A stretch of 64,000 nucleotides of DNA from Pandoraea horticolens (lineage in GTDB: Bacteria > Pseudomonadota > Gammaproteobacteria > Burkholderiales > Burkholderiaceae), in contig NZ_CABPSM010000003.1 in the NCBI RefSeq assembly GCF_902459555.1, forward strand, positions 124,001-188,000. Direction: 5' to 3'. A model generated the notes under the pieces. The model searched no databases, was not told the origin of the DNA, and saw nothing but the letters and a program-made list of their open reading frames with translations. Below are positions 10,136-18,838 of the stretch, in pieces (the stretch's first letter is position 1; the number at the start of each line of letters is the position of its first letter). The translations under genes and the position numbers were made by a program.

Positions 10136-10927
10136 TTAGTTTTGCAGCATTGCGCGAACGCGTTCGAGATCTTCGGTGGTGTCGACACCCGGTAGCGGCG
10201 CATCGCCGGTCACTAGCACCGCAATGCGTTCGCCATGCCAGAGTGCCCGAAGTTGTTCGAGCGACTCGGCGGTCTCGATCGGCGCTTGCGGCAGGCTCGG
10301 ATAGCTGCGCAGAAACTTGGCGCGATAGGCGTAAAGCCCGATGTGACGGAAGATCGGCGTGGTCGCCGCAGGCAGGCTCGCCGTATGGGTAAGCCCGGCG
10401 GACCATGCGTCGCGCGACCAGGGAATGGGCGCGCGAGAAAAGTAGAGTGCCCGGCCATGCACGTCGAGCACGACCTTGACGACGTTCGGGGAGAAAATCT
10501 CCGCGTTGTCGGTAATCGGGTGCGCGGCGGTCGAAAGCGCACATTCCGGATGCTCCGCCAGATGTGCGGCCACCGCATGGATCAGCCGCGGATCGATGAG
10601 CGGCTCGTCGCCCTGCACGTTGACGACGATGGTGTCGTCGGACCACCCCTGCTGGACGGCCACCTCGGCAAGACGATCGGTACCCGTAGGGTGATCGGCG
10701 CGCGTCAGCACCGCGTCGAAGCCATGCGCAGAGACGGCATCGACCACGCGCTGAGCGTCGGTGGCGACGACGACCTGGCACGCTCCCGACTCACGCGCGC
10801 GCTCCGCCACACGCACGACCATCGGCTTGCCGCCAATATCCGCGAGCGGTTTGTTGGGCAGACGTGTCGACGCGAGGCGTGCCGGCACCACAGCGACGAA
10901 GTCGACAGTGTTGATCGAATCGCTCAC
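10136..10927 (-). CDS. kdsB: 3-deoxy-manno-octulosonate cytidylyltransferase
   Basis: Activates Kdo with CTP to CMP-Kdo, the donor for the inner core of lipopolysaccharide. 263 residues. Signature segments are [19 protein letters not shown] near the start, [11 protein letters not shown], and RHIGLYAYR. The start is GTG 10927, which overlaps the stop of the Trm112 gene in the sequence GTGA, showing translational coupling. Both the preceding frame and the family alignment exclude the longer in-frame extension to 11092. Part of the exbB-exbD-lpxK-Trm112-kdsB run. Confidence 0.96.
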   Translation of the reverse strand: MSDSINTVDFVAVVPARLASTRLPNKPLADIGGKPMVVRVAERARESGACQVVVATDAQRVVDAVSAHGFDAVLTRADHPTGTDRLAEVAVQQGWSDDTIVVNVQGDEPLIDPRLIHAVAAHLAEHPECALSTAAHPITDNAEIFSPNVVKVVLDVHGRALYFSRAPIPWSRDAWSAGLTHTASLPAATTPIFRHIGLYAYRAKFLRSYPSLPQAPIETAESLEQLRALWHGERIAVLVTGDAPLPGVDTTEDLERVRAMLQN

Positions 10928-11130
10928 GATGCGGACTTGTCGTCGTTCAGGGCGACCGGAGTCCCCTCGACAGACTGGCGCGCTTCGTCTGCCAGCATGA
11001 CGGGAATGCCATCGCGAATCGGATAGGCGAGTTTGTCTGCGTGGCAAATCAGCTCCTGGGCTTTCTTGTCGTACTCCAGGGGGCCCTTGCACAACGGGCA
11101 GACGAGAATCTCAAACAGTCGGTTGTCCAC
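10924..11130 (-). CDS. Trm112/YcaR family small protein
   Basis: 68 residues with the Trm112-type start [20 protein letters not shown], a CPxC zinc-knuckle half, and the conserved [17 protein letters not shown]. Eukaryotic and archaeal Trm112 activates methyltransferases; the bacterial homologues next to lpxK and kdsB have no proven role. It begins with GTG 11130, overlapping the end of lpxK by 20 bases, and overlaps kdsB by four, so expression must be coupled to lipid A/Kdo genes. Confidence 0.92.
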   Translation of the reverse strand: MDNRLFEILVCPLCKGPLEYDKKAQELICHADKLAYPIRDGIPVMLADEARQSVEGTPVALNDDKSAS

Positions 11131-12184
11131 GCAATTTCTCCACTACCAGTGATACGAGGCGTGCATCGAGCGCGGCCTCGGCAGGTACGGCCCACACTCG
11201 CGGGTCGGACCAGGTGACGCATTTTACTGCATCCTTTTCGGTGATAAGGATGGCGTCGGCGGCCACGCCGTCGAACGGATTCGATGCAAAATCGTAATGA
11301 TCGGGCAACGCGAGCGTCTCGATTTGCAGACCTGCGGCCCGCAGCGCGGCGAAGAAGCGCTCAGGCGCGCCGATGCCGGCCGCCGCCAGCACGCGTTTGC
11401 CAGCGAAGTGCGAAAGCGCCCGGGTGAGCCCAGGCTGGCTCACACACCACGCATCGCCCAGCGTGAGCGTGAGCCGCCACGTGTGCGGCCATTCGGGCAG
11501 CGTTCGACCGTATGGATCGTTGATGAGATTGGCGTCGCGCTGACGCGACAGCGGTTCGCGCAGCGGCCCGGCGGGCAGCAGGAAACCGTTGCCGCCCAGG
11601 CGATGGTCGAAGACGGCGATCTCGACGTCGCGTGCCAGTGCGTAATGCTGGAGGCCATCGTCGCAGACGATGACGTCGCATGCCGGATGCGCGGCGAGCA
11701 ATGCATGGCCACCTTCGACCCGCGACGGCCACACCCACACCGGGGCACCGGTGCGCTTGGCAATCAGCAGCGGTTCGTCACCGACGTCTTCGGGCCGTGC
11801 CGCCACGCCGACTTCGGTCGGACGAGGCAGCGTTGCCCCGTATCCGCGCGAGAGTACCCCCGGCGCATAACCGTGCGCACGCAGTGCGCCGACGAGCGCG
11901 ATGACGGTTGGGGTTTTGCCTGTTCCGCCGACTGTCAGATTACCGACCACGACGACAGGCACGGGCAGCCGCGTCGACCTCCTCCAGCCCTGGCGAAAGC
12001 TCAGGCGCCGCCATGCGGCAATGGCGCCGAAAACCCACGATACGGGCCACAACAGCCAGGCGACGAGTCCCCGCCGTTGCCATTGCGCACTCACCCAATG
12101 CACAAGCGAGCCCGACAGGCGCGGCACCAATGCGCGCGAACGCGTGCCGTTGGTCTGGCCTGAGGGGGATAGCGGCGTGGTCAT
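11111..12184 (-). CDS. lpxK: tetraacyldisaccharide 4'-kinase
   Basis: Phosphorylates the 4' position of tetraacyldisaccharide 1-phosphate in lipid A synthesis at the cytoplasmic face of the inner membrane. 357 residues, with the P-loop [13 protein letters not shown] after an N-terminal amphipathic/hydrophobic segment ([19 protein letters not shown]) that anchors it. [19 protein letters not shown] and [10 protein letters not shown] are further family motifs. Its ATG overlaps the exbD stop (ATGA) and its end overlaps the Trm112 gene. Confidence 0.96.
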   Translation of the reverse strand: MTTPLSPSGQTNGTRSRALVPRLSGSLVHWVSAQWQRRGLVAWLLWPVSWVFGAIAAWRRLSFRQGWRRSTRLPVPVVVVGNLTVGGTGKTPTVIALVGALRAHGYAPGVLSRGYGATLPRPTEVGVAARPEDVGDEPLLIAKRTGAPVWVWPSRVEGGHALLAAHPACDVIVCDDGLQHYALARDVEIAVFDHRLGGNGFLLPAGPLREPLSRQRDANLINDPYGRTLPEWPHTWRLTLTLGDAWCVSQPGLTRALSHFAGKRVLAAAGIGAPERFFAALRAAGLQIETLALPDHYDFASNPFDGVAADAILITEKDAVKCVTWSDPRVWAVPAEAALDARLVSLVVEKLRGQPTV

Positions 12185-12642
12185 CGGGAGCGGGAGGGTG
12201 CCTCGCCGTGGGCGGCAGTCGAGCGCGCGGCGAAGGTCAGTCGCGACAGGCCGGCCTCGCGGGCGGCTTCCATCACGTTGATGACTGACTGATGGGGGCT
12301 CTTGGCGTCGGCGTTAACGATGATGACCGGTGATTCGACGCTGTCATTCGCGGGGCCTGCCGCCTGACGCAGCGCTGCCGTGAGACTGGCCACATCGCGT
12401 TGCCCGAGCGGGTGCCGGTCGATGGCGTAACTACCGTCAGCACCGACCGATATCACGATCTGACGCGGCGGCACGACAGCCTTTTCTGCATCGGCAGTCG
12501 GCAGATTGACCTTGAGCGCGGTGTATCGCGTATAGGTCGTGGTGACCATCAGGAAGATCAGAATGACGAGCAGCACATCGATGAGCGGGATCAGATTGAT
12601 CTCCGGCTCGTCGCGCGTGGAGAGACCTCGACGGAAATTCAT
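12181..12642 (-). CDS. exbD: ExbD/TolR-family biopolymer transport protein
   Basis: 153-residue single-pass inner-membrane protein. MNFRRG, then [19 protein letters not shown] holds the proton-relay Asp in the membrane helix; the rest is a periplasmic domain. With the ExbB/TolQ partner encoded 15 bp upstream it forms a proton channel that powers outer-membrane transport. In Burkholderiales this pair precedes lpxK, whose start overlaps the exbD stop by four bases. Whether it serves TonB uptake or lipid export cannot be told here. Confidence 0.92.
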   Translation of the reverse strand: MNFRRGLSTRDEPEINLIPLIDVLLVILIFLMVTTTYTRYTALKVNLPTADAEKAVVPPRQIVISVGADGSYAIDRHPLGQRDVASLTAALRQAAGPANDSVESPVIIVNADAKSPHQSVINVMEAAREAGLSRLTFAARSTAAHGEAPSRSR

Positions 12643-12657
12643 CGCGTGTCTCTCGGA

Positions 12658-13272
12658 TCAGTGCCGCGGCAGCGTGGCATCGAGAAAATGGACGGCTTGC
12701 GTCTCGAGTTCGACCAGAAACGCATCGACGCGAGTGCGATAGTAGCGATAGAAGATCATCGCCGGAATCGCGATCATCAGACCGAAGCCGGTGTTGTAAA
12801 GGGCCACCGAAATGCCGTGTGCCAGTTGCGCCGGGTCGGTGCCCGTGGCGTCTTGCGCGCCGAAAATCTCGATCATGCCGATGACCGTGCCGAACAGCCC
12901 CATCAACGGTGCGACCGAGGCAATGGTGCCCAGCGCGGGCAGGAAGCGTTCGAGTTCATGCGCGACCGCACGCCCGGTCTCCTCCAGTGCTTCCTTGGCG
13001 CTTTCGCGCGGCCCTTGCGGGTTGTGTGCGACGAAACGAACGCCGGTGGCCAATACGCGCCCGAGCATCGAGCCGCGTGCCAACGCTTCGGTGGCGTCCT
13101 GTTTGGCCGAACCGCGGCGGGCAAGCGTGATCGCGTTTTCGAGCACTCCGCTTGGCAGCACGCGCGCGCGACGCAAGGACAGGGCGCGCTCGACGATCAG
13201 GGCAAGGGCGATAACGGAAGCGATGAGAAGTGGCCAGATGGGCCAGCCGGCGGCCTGGATAACGGCGAACAA
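12658..13272 (-). CDS. exbB: MotA/TolQ/ExbB proton channel family protein
   Basis: 204-residue partner of the ExbD-like protein, with three transmembrane helices: WPIWPLLIASVIALALIVERAL near the N-terminus and the conserved pair LGTIASVAPLMGLFGTVIGMIEIF and ISVALYNTGFGLMIAIPAMIFY. I place the start at TTG 13272: AAGAGG lies about seven bases upstream and the product then begins FAVIQAAGWP as in relatives. A longer in-frame start at 13407 would add 45 unlikely residues reaching into the DnaA-box region. First gene of the minus-strand run to kdsB. Confidence 0.9.
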   Translation of the reverse strand: MFAVIQAAGWPIWPLLIASVIALALIVERALSLRRARVLPSGVLENAITLARRGSAKQDATEALARGSMLGRVLATGVRFVAHNPQGPRESAKEALEETGRAVAHELERFLPALGTIASVAPLMGLFGTVIGMIEIFGAQDATGTDPAQLAHGISVALYNTGFGLMIAIPAMIFYRYYRTRVDAFLVELETQAVHFLDATLPRH

Positions 13273-13722
13273 AGACGACCTCTTGCTTGGTGCGGGGGAT
13301 GGGGCAAACGAGTCCGAACTGTAGCGTGCAGGGTGGGGATGGGCAAGCACCGTTTTCCACATCATCCGAGCACAAGGATGTGGACAACCTTGGGATACGT
13401 TCGGCAACTCTTTGACCCGACTGCACTTTTTAGTTCGCGATTAAAAAATGGGCAGTTATTTGTTTCAGAAATGAACACTACCGCAAGCTCGCGATTCCCA
13501 AGAAATCGTGCGCGACCTGTGGATAACTATGTGTACATGTCGCCTCATCAGCATATATCTTGGTGATCCTCCCGAAATGACCTCACGGCATCACTGTAAA
13601 GGCGGCCGCACAGCCCAATAAATCAAGGGTTTGGCGTCGCGATGCAGGAAATATCGGGCGCGTGGGCGCGAAAACCCTTAAATTAGCGGGCCTGTGGACA
13701 GCTTTTTCGTCAGCGAACACGC
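13273..13722. other. divergent intergenic region exbB / xseA with DnaA-box-like sites
   Basis: Relatively AT-rich 450 bp without a gene. It contains TTTTCCACA (13353-13361, plus), TTGTCCACA (13379-13387, minus), a perfect TTATCCACA (13518-13526, minus) and the weaker CTGTCCACA (13693-13701, minus), along with an AT-rich patch at 13427-13475. The two strict matches to TTWTNCACA are 157 bp apart. oriC itself would be expected beside dnaA, which is not here. Confidence 0.5.
13518..13526 (-). promoter_or_regulatory. perfect DnaA box
   Basis: TTATCCACA on the minus strand, read as TGTGGATAA on the plus strand. It is the strongest member of the cluster spread over 13353-13701. Confidence 0.55.
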
Positions 13723-15096
13723 ATGAACCTATCTTTCGACGACGCCCGGCCCAATGGTGGTGCGGATCGCGTGCTAAGTGTTTCAGATTTGAACAAGGCC
13801 GTGGCCGGCGTGCTGGAGCGGAGCTTTCCGCTGGCGTGGGTCAGCGGCGAAATTTCGAACTTCACGCGCGCGGCGAGCGGCCATTGGTATTTCTCGATCA
13901 AGGACGCGCAAGCGCAAATGCGCTGTGTGATGTTCCGTGGCCGCGCGCAGCACGCCGACTTTTCGCCGAAAGAGGGCGATCGCGTCGAGGTTCGCGCGCT
14001 GCTCTCCATGTACGTGCCTCGCGGGGAGGTCCAGCTCAATGTCGAGGCGATTCGCCGCGCAGGGCAGGGCAATCTGTATGAGGCGTTCCTGAAACTCAAG
14101 GAGAAGCTCGCCGCCGCAGGGTTGTTCGACGCCCAGCGCAAGCGTGCTTTGCCGAGGTACGCCCGCCGGGTAGGCGTTGTCACGTCGTTGCAGGCAGCCG
14201 CGCTGCGCGATGTGCTGACGACGCTCGCCCGGCGTGCACCCCACGTCGCGGTGGTGGTCTATCCGGCGCCCGTGCAAGGGGCGGATGCGGCGACACGGCT
14301 GGCGGCGGCGCTCGATACGGCCAACGCCCGCCGCGAGGTCGACACCCTGTTGCTGTGTCGTGGCGGCGGTTCCATCGAAGACCTGTGGGCGTTCAACGAG
14401 GAAGTGCTCGCCCACGCCATTGCGCGCAGCGAGCTACCCATTGTCTCCGGTGTGGGGCATGAGACCGATTTCACGATCGCGGATTTCGTGGCCGACGTGC
14501 GTGCGCCAACCCCGACGGCGGCTGCCGAACTGATCAGTGCGGCCCGTGACGAGTGCCTGCGCGAGGTCGACCGTGAGCGCCAGCGGCTGACCCGGGCGAT
14601 GTGGCGCATGCTGGAACAGCGTGGCCAGCAGCTCGACAGTCTGTCTCGCGGGCTGGTTTCGCCTCGTGAGCGTCTGGCGCGTCAGCGCGGCGAGCTGGCG
14701 CACTTGAGCGACCGGATGCGACACGCGTTGGAACGTCCGCTGGCCCAGCGCCGTGGCCGTTTCGAGATGTTGCGCCTTCGCCTGGCGCGTGCGGTACCCG
14801 ATGTCGCGCCCCAACACGAGCGTGTCTCGCTACTCTTGCAGCGCCTGCAAAACACAATGTCGCGCCGGGAAGAGCGCGCTGCCCAACGACTCGCCGACGC
14901 CACAGCGCAGCTCGAGTTGCTCAATCCGCGCCGCACGCTACAGCGCGGCTATGCCGCCGTGCTCGATGGGAAAGGCCAGCCGGTTCGCGATCCGAGAAAA
15001 TTGCATCGGGGCCAGCAAGTGACAATGCACTTGGCCGACGGCGCCGCTGACATCGGCATTGGTGATGTTCAGGTCAGGCTAGACGATACTTTTTAG
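13723..15096 (+). CDS. xseA: exodeoxyribonuclease VII large subunit
   Basis: Catalytic subunit of ExoVII, which degrades single-stranded DNA to oligonucleotides. 457 residues: N-terminal OB fold (LERSFPLAWVSGEISNFTRA, GHWYFSIKD), the catalytic region LLLCRGGGSIEDLWAFNEE and SGVGHETDFTIADFVAD, then a long coiled coil (about residues 260-400) and a short C-terminal tail with GYAAV. The small subunit gene xseB is not in this window. ATG 13723 is the family start but has no clear ribosome site. Divergent from exbB across a region with DnaA-box-like sites. Confidence 0.97.
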   Translation: MNLSFDDARPNGGADRVLSVSDLNKAVAGVLERSFPLAWVSGEISNFTRAASGHWYFSIKDAQAQMRCVMFRGRAQHADFSPKEGDRVEVRALLSMYVPRGEVQLNVEAIRRAGQGNLYEAFLKLKEKLAAAGLFDAQRKRALPRYARRVGVVTSLQAAALRDVLTTLARRAPHVAVVVYPAPVQGADAATRLAAALDTANARREVDTLLLCRGGGSIEDLWAFNEEVLAHAIARSELPIVSGVGHETDFTIADFVADVRAPTPTAAAELISAARDECLREVDRERQRLTRAMWRMLEQRGQQLDSLSRGLVSPRERLARQRGELAHLSDRMRHALERPLAQRRGRFEMLRLRLARAVPDVAPQHERVSLLLQRLQNTMSRREERAAQRLADATAQLELLNPRRTLQRGYAAVLDGKGQPVRDPRKLHRGQQVTMHLADGAADIGIGDVQVRLDDTF

Positions 15097-15230
15097 CGCG
15101 ACCCGGTTCGACAATACTGACAAATCGCAACCATCGTGCGTCGATTAGCCGGGATTGGCAAACAATCGTCACAGAGATATCGCATCGTGCGGTAAATCAA
15201 GTAACCGTGCGGTTTGCGGGGTTTTCGCAT
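15093..15230 (-). CDS. possible 45-codon small protein with two CxxC pairs
   Basis: A short frame that begins ATGCGAAAACC with AGGG five bases upstream and ends in TAA overlapping the xseA stop. The product is basic and contains CDDC and CQYC separated by 13 residues, the spacing of a small zinc ribbon, with NRRT between them. No family is recognised. The region is less GC-rich than its neighbours, so a chance frame is possible; the paired cysteines are the only reason to list it. Confidence 0.25.
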   Translation of the reverse strand: MRKPRKPHGYLIYRTMRYLCDDCLPIPANRRTMVAICQYCRTGSR

Positions 15231-15299
15231 CTGCCCTAGAATCGATGGCTCCGGATAATGCAAAATCGGGTTCCCCTCAGAGCACAAAGGACAATTGCC

Positions 15300-15878
15300 A
15301 TGGAACACAAGCTCCCTGAACTGCCGTACGCCATCGATGCACTGGCGCCGACCATCTCCAAGGAAACGATGGAGTATCACTACGGCAAGCATCACCAAGC
15401 CTATGTGACCAACTTGAACAACCTGATCAAGGGCACCGAGTTCGAAAACGCCAGCCTCGAAGACATCATCAAGAAGTCGTCGGGCGGCGTGTTCAACAAC
15501 GCGGCACAAGTGTGGAACCACACCTTCTTCTGGAACACCCTGTCGCCCAAGGGCGGCGGTGCGCCGTCGGGCGATCTGGCCAAGGCCATTGACGCCAAGT
15601 TCGGTTCGTACGACGCCTTCAAGGAAGCCTTCTCGAAGTCGGCCGTGGGCAACTTCGGTTCGGGCTGGACGTGGCTCGTGAAGAAGGCCGACGGTTCGGT
15701 CGACATCGTGAACACGAGCAACGCTGCCACGCCGCTGACCGGCGCCGACAAGCCGCTGATCACCATCGACGTGTGGGAACACGCCTACTACATCGACTAC
15801 CGCAACGCCCGTCCGAAGTTTGTCGAGGCCTTCTGGAATCTGGTCAACTGGGAATTCGCCGCGAAGAACTTCGCGTAA
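15300..15878 (+). CDS. sodB: superoxide dismutase (Fe type)
   Basis: Cytoplasmic 192-residue Fe/Mn-family superoxide dismutase. Metal ligands are His27 (in EYHYGKHH), the His of WNHTFFWN, and the Asp and His of [13 protein letters not shown]. The [11 protein letters not shown] and FGSGWTWLV blocks are closer to the Fe type. ATG 15300 is preceded by AAAGGA. Expected role is removal of superoxide formed in the cytoplasm. Monocistronic, with a strong terminator 100 bp downstream. Confidence 0.96.
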   Translation: MEHKLPELPYAIDALAPTISKETMEYHYGKHHQAYVTNLNNLIKGTEFENASLEDIIKKSSGGVFNNAAQVWNHTFFWNTLSPKGGGAPSGDLAKAIDAKFGSYDAFKEAFSKSAVGNFGSGWTWLVKKADGSVDIVNTSNAATPLTGADKPLITIDVWEHAYYIDYRNARPKFVEAFWNLVNWEFAAKNFA

Positions 15879-15981
15879 TCGAGCCTCCCGGACTTTGCCG
15901 GCCGAAAAATCCGCTTCGGTGAAACTCACTGAAGCGAACGTCAGGCGCCCAACCCGAGCGTCTGACGTCGGCGGCGAAACG

Positions 15982-16010
15982 AAAACCCACCGCTTGCGGT
16001 GGGTTTTTTG
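15982..16010 (+). terminator. intrinsic terminator of sodB
   Basis: A 12-bp perfect stem AAAACCCACCGC/GCGGTGGGTTTT with a two-base TT turn, followed by TT. A second weaker stem-loop (GCTTCGGTGA/TCACTGAAGC) precedes it at about 15911-15932. Confidence 0.85.
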
Positions 16011-16118
16011 TCTTCAGCGGTCGCAGGATTACCGTCTCATGCATCTTGCTTGACCGCCATCAAGATTTGCGTACGTCGCCGTCGTTAGAGTGAAGACTTC
16101 AAACGGAACGGACAACGT

Positions 16119-16850
16119 ATGCCTGACCCTGCGCCAGCGCGCGACACTTGCGCCACGACTCTTTCATTCGCCCCTGACGCCTCGCGCGACGCCTGTCGCC
16201 CCGAATCCCGTAACAACGATCCCCACCATCGCTACTGGCTCGCCGACGCCCGACTCATGCGCAGCCTGCCGTCAGCCGCGTGGACACTCTTCCGTCTGGC
16301 CGAACACAAGCGAGGTGGCACTGCCACGCATATGTGGCGCGTCGGTTCGCTTGCCTGGCGTTTCGCGCAAGCGCTCGGCATGCCGGCCGTCAAAGCGCAG
16401 GCCCTCGGTTTGGCGGCGGCGCTGCACGACACCGGCAAGCTCTGCATTTCGAACGCGATACTGGAAAAGCCGGGCAGGCTGACGCCCGATGAGATGCAGG
16501 TGATGCGTATGCATCCGCAATTGGGGGCCGATATGTTGGACGCTATCGGCGGTGCAGCATGTGCGTTGGCGGCAACCGTTGCTCGCACGCATCATGAACG
16601 CTATGACGGCGGCGGCTATCCGTACGGTCTATCGGGGAATCGTATTCCGTTGGCAGGACGGATCGTCGCGTTGGTCGACGTATTCGACGCGCTGGCGAGT
16701 CACCGGCCGTATCGATCGGCACTGCGTCCGGCCCAGATTGTCGCGGCGATGCTCGCCGAGCGGGGGCGTCACTTCGATCCGTGGCTGTTGGATCGATTTC
16801 TCGAACGCTCGCTGGGGCCCGCGTTGGAGATATCGAGCGGCGCCCGTTGA
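16119..16850 (+). CDS. HD-GYP domain protein (putative cyclic di-GMP phosphodiesterase)
   Basis: 243 residues. After about 50 variable residues the HD-GYP domain follows: HMWRVGSLAWRFAQALG, AAALHDTGKLCI with the HD pair, MRMHPQLGADML, HHERYDGGGYPYGL containing the GYP motif, and IVALVDVFDALASHRPYR. All metal-binding His/Asp positions appear present, so hydrolysis of cyclic di-GMP is plausible. There is no receiver, PAS or membrane domain, so it is a stand-alone catalytic unit. ATG 16119 is used. It converges with the DUF192 gene. Confidence 0.88.
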   Translation: MPDPAPARDTCATTLSFAPDASRDACRPESRNNDPHHRYWLADARLMRSLPSAAWTLFRLAEHKRGGTATHMWRVGSLAWRFAQALGMPAVKAQALGLAAALHDTGKLCISNAILEKPGRLTPDEMQVMRMHPQLGADMLDAIGGAACALAATVARTHHERYDGGGYPYGLSGNRIPLAGRIVALVDVFDALASHRPYRSALRPAQIVAAMLAERGRHFDPWLLDRFLERSLGPALEISSGAR

Positions 16851-16874
16851 GCGCGCGCCGTCGAATGCGCAGGG

Positions 16875-17354
16875 TCAGCGCGGCAAGCCCGAAATCTTCG
16901 CGCCCGGGCCGAGATTCTTGCTCTTGAACCAGCCTAGATTCATTTCCAGCGCATAACGCACCGCGGCACGCGGGCAGTGATTGTCTTCGGTCTGCGGCGC
17001 CATGTCTTCGATGTTCACGATCGTGCCGTCGTCGGCAAGAAATGCGATGGACAACGGCAGATTGGTGTTTTTCATCCAGAAGCAGTGACCGGCGCGTTGT
17101 TCGAACACGAAGAGCATGCCGGCGTTGGCGGGCATTGTCGTGCGATACATCAGGCCCTGTTCTCGGTCTGCCTCATTGGCGGCGACTTCGGCTTTGATGA
17201 GGTACATGCCGGCAGAGAGCTGAACGGTCGGGAACTGTCCGGGCTGTTTGATTTGTGCAGCGGCGCTCACTGGCGCGAGTGCCATGACGGCAGCGGTGGT
17301 GGCAAACGTGGCGCTGGCGGCGAGCGCGGCCAGTTGACGCGAAATCCGGATCAC
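16875..17354 (-). CDS. exported DUF192 domain protein
   Basis: 159 residues with an N-terminal signal peptide ending near VSAAAQIKQ, then a DUF192 domain: INLKAEVA-like YLIKAEVAANEADREQGLMYR, MLFVFEQRAGHCFWMKNTNLPLSIAFLADDGTI and the C-terminal RAAVRYALEMNLGWF. The family is widespread and without assigned activity. The start is GTG 17354, supported by AGGAG ten bases upstream. Likely periplasmic. Confidence 0.88.
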   Translation of the reverse strand: MIRISRQLAALAASATFATTAAVMALAPVSAAAQIKQPGQFPTVQLSAGMYLIKAEVAANEADREQGLMYRTTMPANAGMLFVFEQRAGHCFWMKNTNLPLSIAFLADDGTIVNIEDMAPQTEDNHCPRAAVRYALEMNLGWFKSKNLGPGAKISGLPR

Positions 17355-17417
17355 AAACGGCTCCTGGGACGATCGGGGGAACGTCAGATACGTGGCGGGT
17401 TATTGTAGCCGCCGGAC

Positions 17418-17450
17418 GAAAAAAAAGCAGGTTGCGTAAGCAACCTGCTT
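17418..17450 (-). terminator. intrinsic terminator after the small exported protein gene
   Basis: AAGCAGGTTGC/GCAACCTGCTT stem with GTAA loop; the A run at 17418-17427 gives the U tract on the minus strand. Confidence 0.85.
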
Positions 17451-17489
17451 ATTACCGTACGTTGCGCGGCGAGCCGCGCAGCGCGGTAC

Positions 17490-17690
17490 TTACTTGCTGG
17501 CAGCAGCCGGAGCTTCAGCAGCAGCAGCCTTCTTAGCCGACTTCTTATGCGACGACTTCTTGTGCGACTTCTTGGCAGCCGGCTTGCTAGCGGCGGCCGG
17601 AGCAGCAGCGTCAGCGGCCGGAGCCGAAGCTTGGGCGAAAACGCCAGTTGCGAAAAGGCCAGCGACCAGGGCAGCGATCAGTTTTTTCAT
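17490..17690 (-). CDS. small exported Ala/Lys-rich protein
   Basis: 66-residue precursor: a clear signal peptide MKKLIAALVAGLFATGVFAQ, then an Ala/Pro/Ser-rich part followed by KKSHKKSSHKKSAKKAAA. The mature part has almost no hydrophobic or aromatic residues and should be unstructured and strongly basic in the periplasm. It resembles acid-shock (Asr-like) and histone-H1-like tails by composition only. GAGGAA lies before ATG 17690. Paralogue-like to the next gene upstream, with which it shares start region, design and strand. Confidence 0.75.
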   Translation of the reverse strand: MKKLIAALVAGLFATGVFAQASAPAADAAAPAAASKPAAKKSHKKSSHKKSAKKAAAAEAPAAASK

Positions 17691-17817
17691 GACATTCCTC
17701 GTTGAAGCTCGATGTTGGGGTGGTGTACTCGTTGACCCGCGAAGTGAGTCATTTCCTTTAACGTCCGTTCAGGACATCGGTTGACAACTCACCTGCGGAT
17801 TTTTTCAAAAGCGAGTA

Positions 17818-18042
17818 TTACGGCTTGTTACCGGCAGGCGGCTGGCTCATCGCCTTCTTGCCCGACTTCTTGTGATGATGCTTCTTGTGGGGGGCCTTCT
17901 TCGCCGGGGCAGCATGATCAGCAGGCGCTGCTGCTGCAGGCGCCGCCGGGGCGACAGGCGCCGTAGCCGGTGCCGATTGTTGGGCCATCGCGGCGCCGGA
18001 CACAATCAGGCCGGCGGTCAGTGCGAGCAGCAGTTTGTTCAT
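17818..18042 (-). CDS. small exported Ala/Pro/His/Lys-rich protein
   Basis: 74-residue precursor with signal peptide MNKLLLALTAGLIVSGAAMAQ, an Ala/Pro-rich linker and a basic His/Lys patch KKAPHKKHHHKKSGKK. The His cluster could bind metal ions or protons; this is inference from composition. GAGGAA precedes ATG 18042. The 127-bp gap to the following sister gene has no terminator, so the two may be cotranscribed and end at 17418-17450. Confidence 0.75.
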   Translation of the reverse strand: MNKLLLALTAGLIVSGAAMAQQSAPATAPVAPAAPAAAAPADHAAPAKKAPHKKHHHKKSGKKAMSQPPAGNKP

Positions 18043-18094
18043 GACTTGGTTTCCTCGTTTCAGTTAGTGGTGCGTATGTTGCGCACCTGTTCCC

Positions 18095-18685
18095 TCAACG
18101 AGATGGACGACTGCGAGGTTGACCGGAAAGTGTAAGTATTTGTTGCGGTAGTTCGCACCATTGGCCCGGCGCGAGGTTCAATGAAAAGACGTCGACCGGA
18201 CCGATGGCGACGCGGACCAGCCGCAGAGTCGGTTTGCCGACAGCGGCGGTCATGCGTCTGACCTGACGGTTCTTGCCTTCCACGAGCGTGATCTCCAGCC
18301 AATGCGTCGGGATGTTTGCCCGATAGCGGATCGGCGGATGACGTGGCCATAGACTGGCCGGCTCAGGGATTTCCCGCGCCTGGCACGGCAGTGTGACGAA
18401 GTCACCCAGATCGAGGCCGCCACGCAGCCGCGCGACGGCCGCTTCGTCGTACGCACCTTCCACCTGCGCCCAATAGGTCTTTGGGAGCTTGCGTTCCGGC
18501 TCGGCGATGCGCGCTTGCAGGCGGCCGTCGTCGGTGAGCAGCAGGAGTCCTTCGCTATCGGCGTCCAGGCGTCCTGCCGGATAGACCCCCGGACGTGTCA
18601 CGCATTCGGCGAGCGTGGGACGTGTCGGGTGCGGCGAAAACTGGCAAATCGTACCGAAGGGTTTGTTGAGCGCGAGAAGTGTCAT
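18095..18685 (-). CDS. rluE: 23S rRNA pseudouridine synthase (RluE type)
   Basis: 196 residues of the RsuA/RluB/E/F family. It starts directly with the catalytic fold (LLALNKPFGTICQF) and lacks the S4 domain, as RluE does. The catalytic Asp is in GRLDADSEGLLLLTDDG; LVEGKNRQVRRMTAAVGKPTLRLVR is the second signature. RluE makes pseudouridine 2457 of 23S rRNA in E. coli. Start ATG 18685. Confidence 0.9.
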   Translation of the reverse strand: MTLLALNKPFGTICQFSPHPTRPTLAECVTRPGVYPAGRLDADSEGLLLLTDDGRLQARIAEPERKLPKTYWAQVEGAYDEAAVARLRGGLDLGDFVTLPCQAREIPEPASLWPRHPPIRYRANIPTHWLEITLVEGKNRQVRRMTAAVGKPTLRLVRVAIGPVDVFSLNLAPGQWCELPQQILTLSGQPRSRPSR

Positions 18686-18838
18686 ACCGGGGGAAGAAAA
18701 TCGGAAATTGCCGAGGCAGCGGTGTGCGATATTGCATGGCGTCTCCGAATGCCCGAACGGCCCGAACGCATGACGCGATGACTCGCTCCTCTGGTCAGCC
18801 CCGTCATGTTAATGCATAATCGAAAACATTAGTCTTAT

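Noticed and set aside
13273-13722. The DnaA-box region as chromosomal oriC
   Set aside because: oriC in this family lies near dnaA, rpmH or parAB; none are present. A secondary DnaA-binding region is more sensible.
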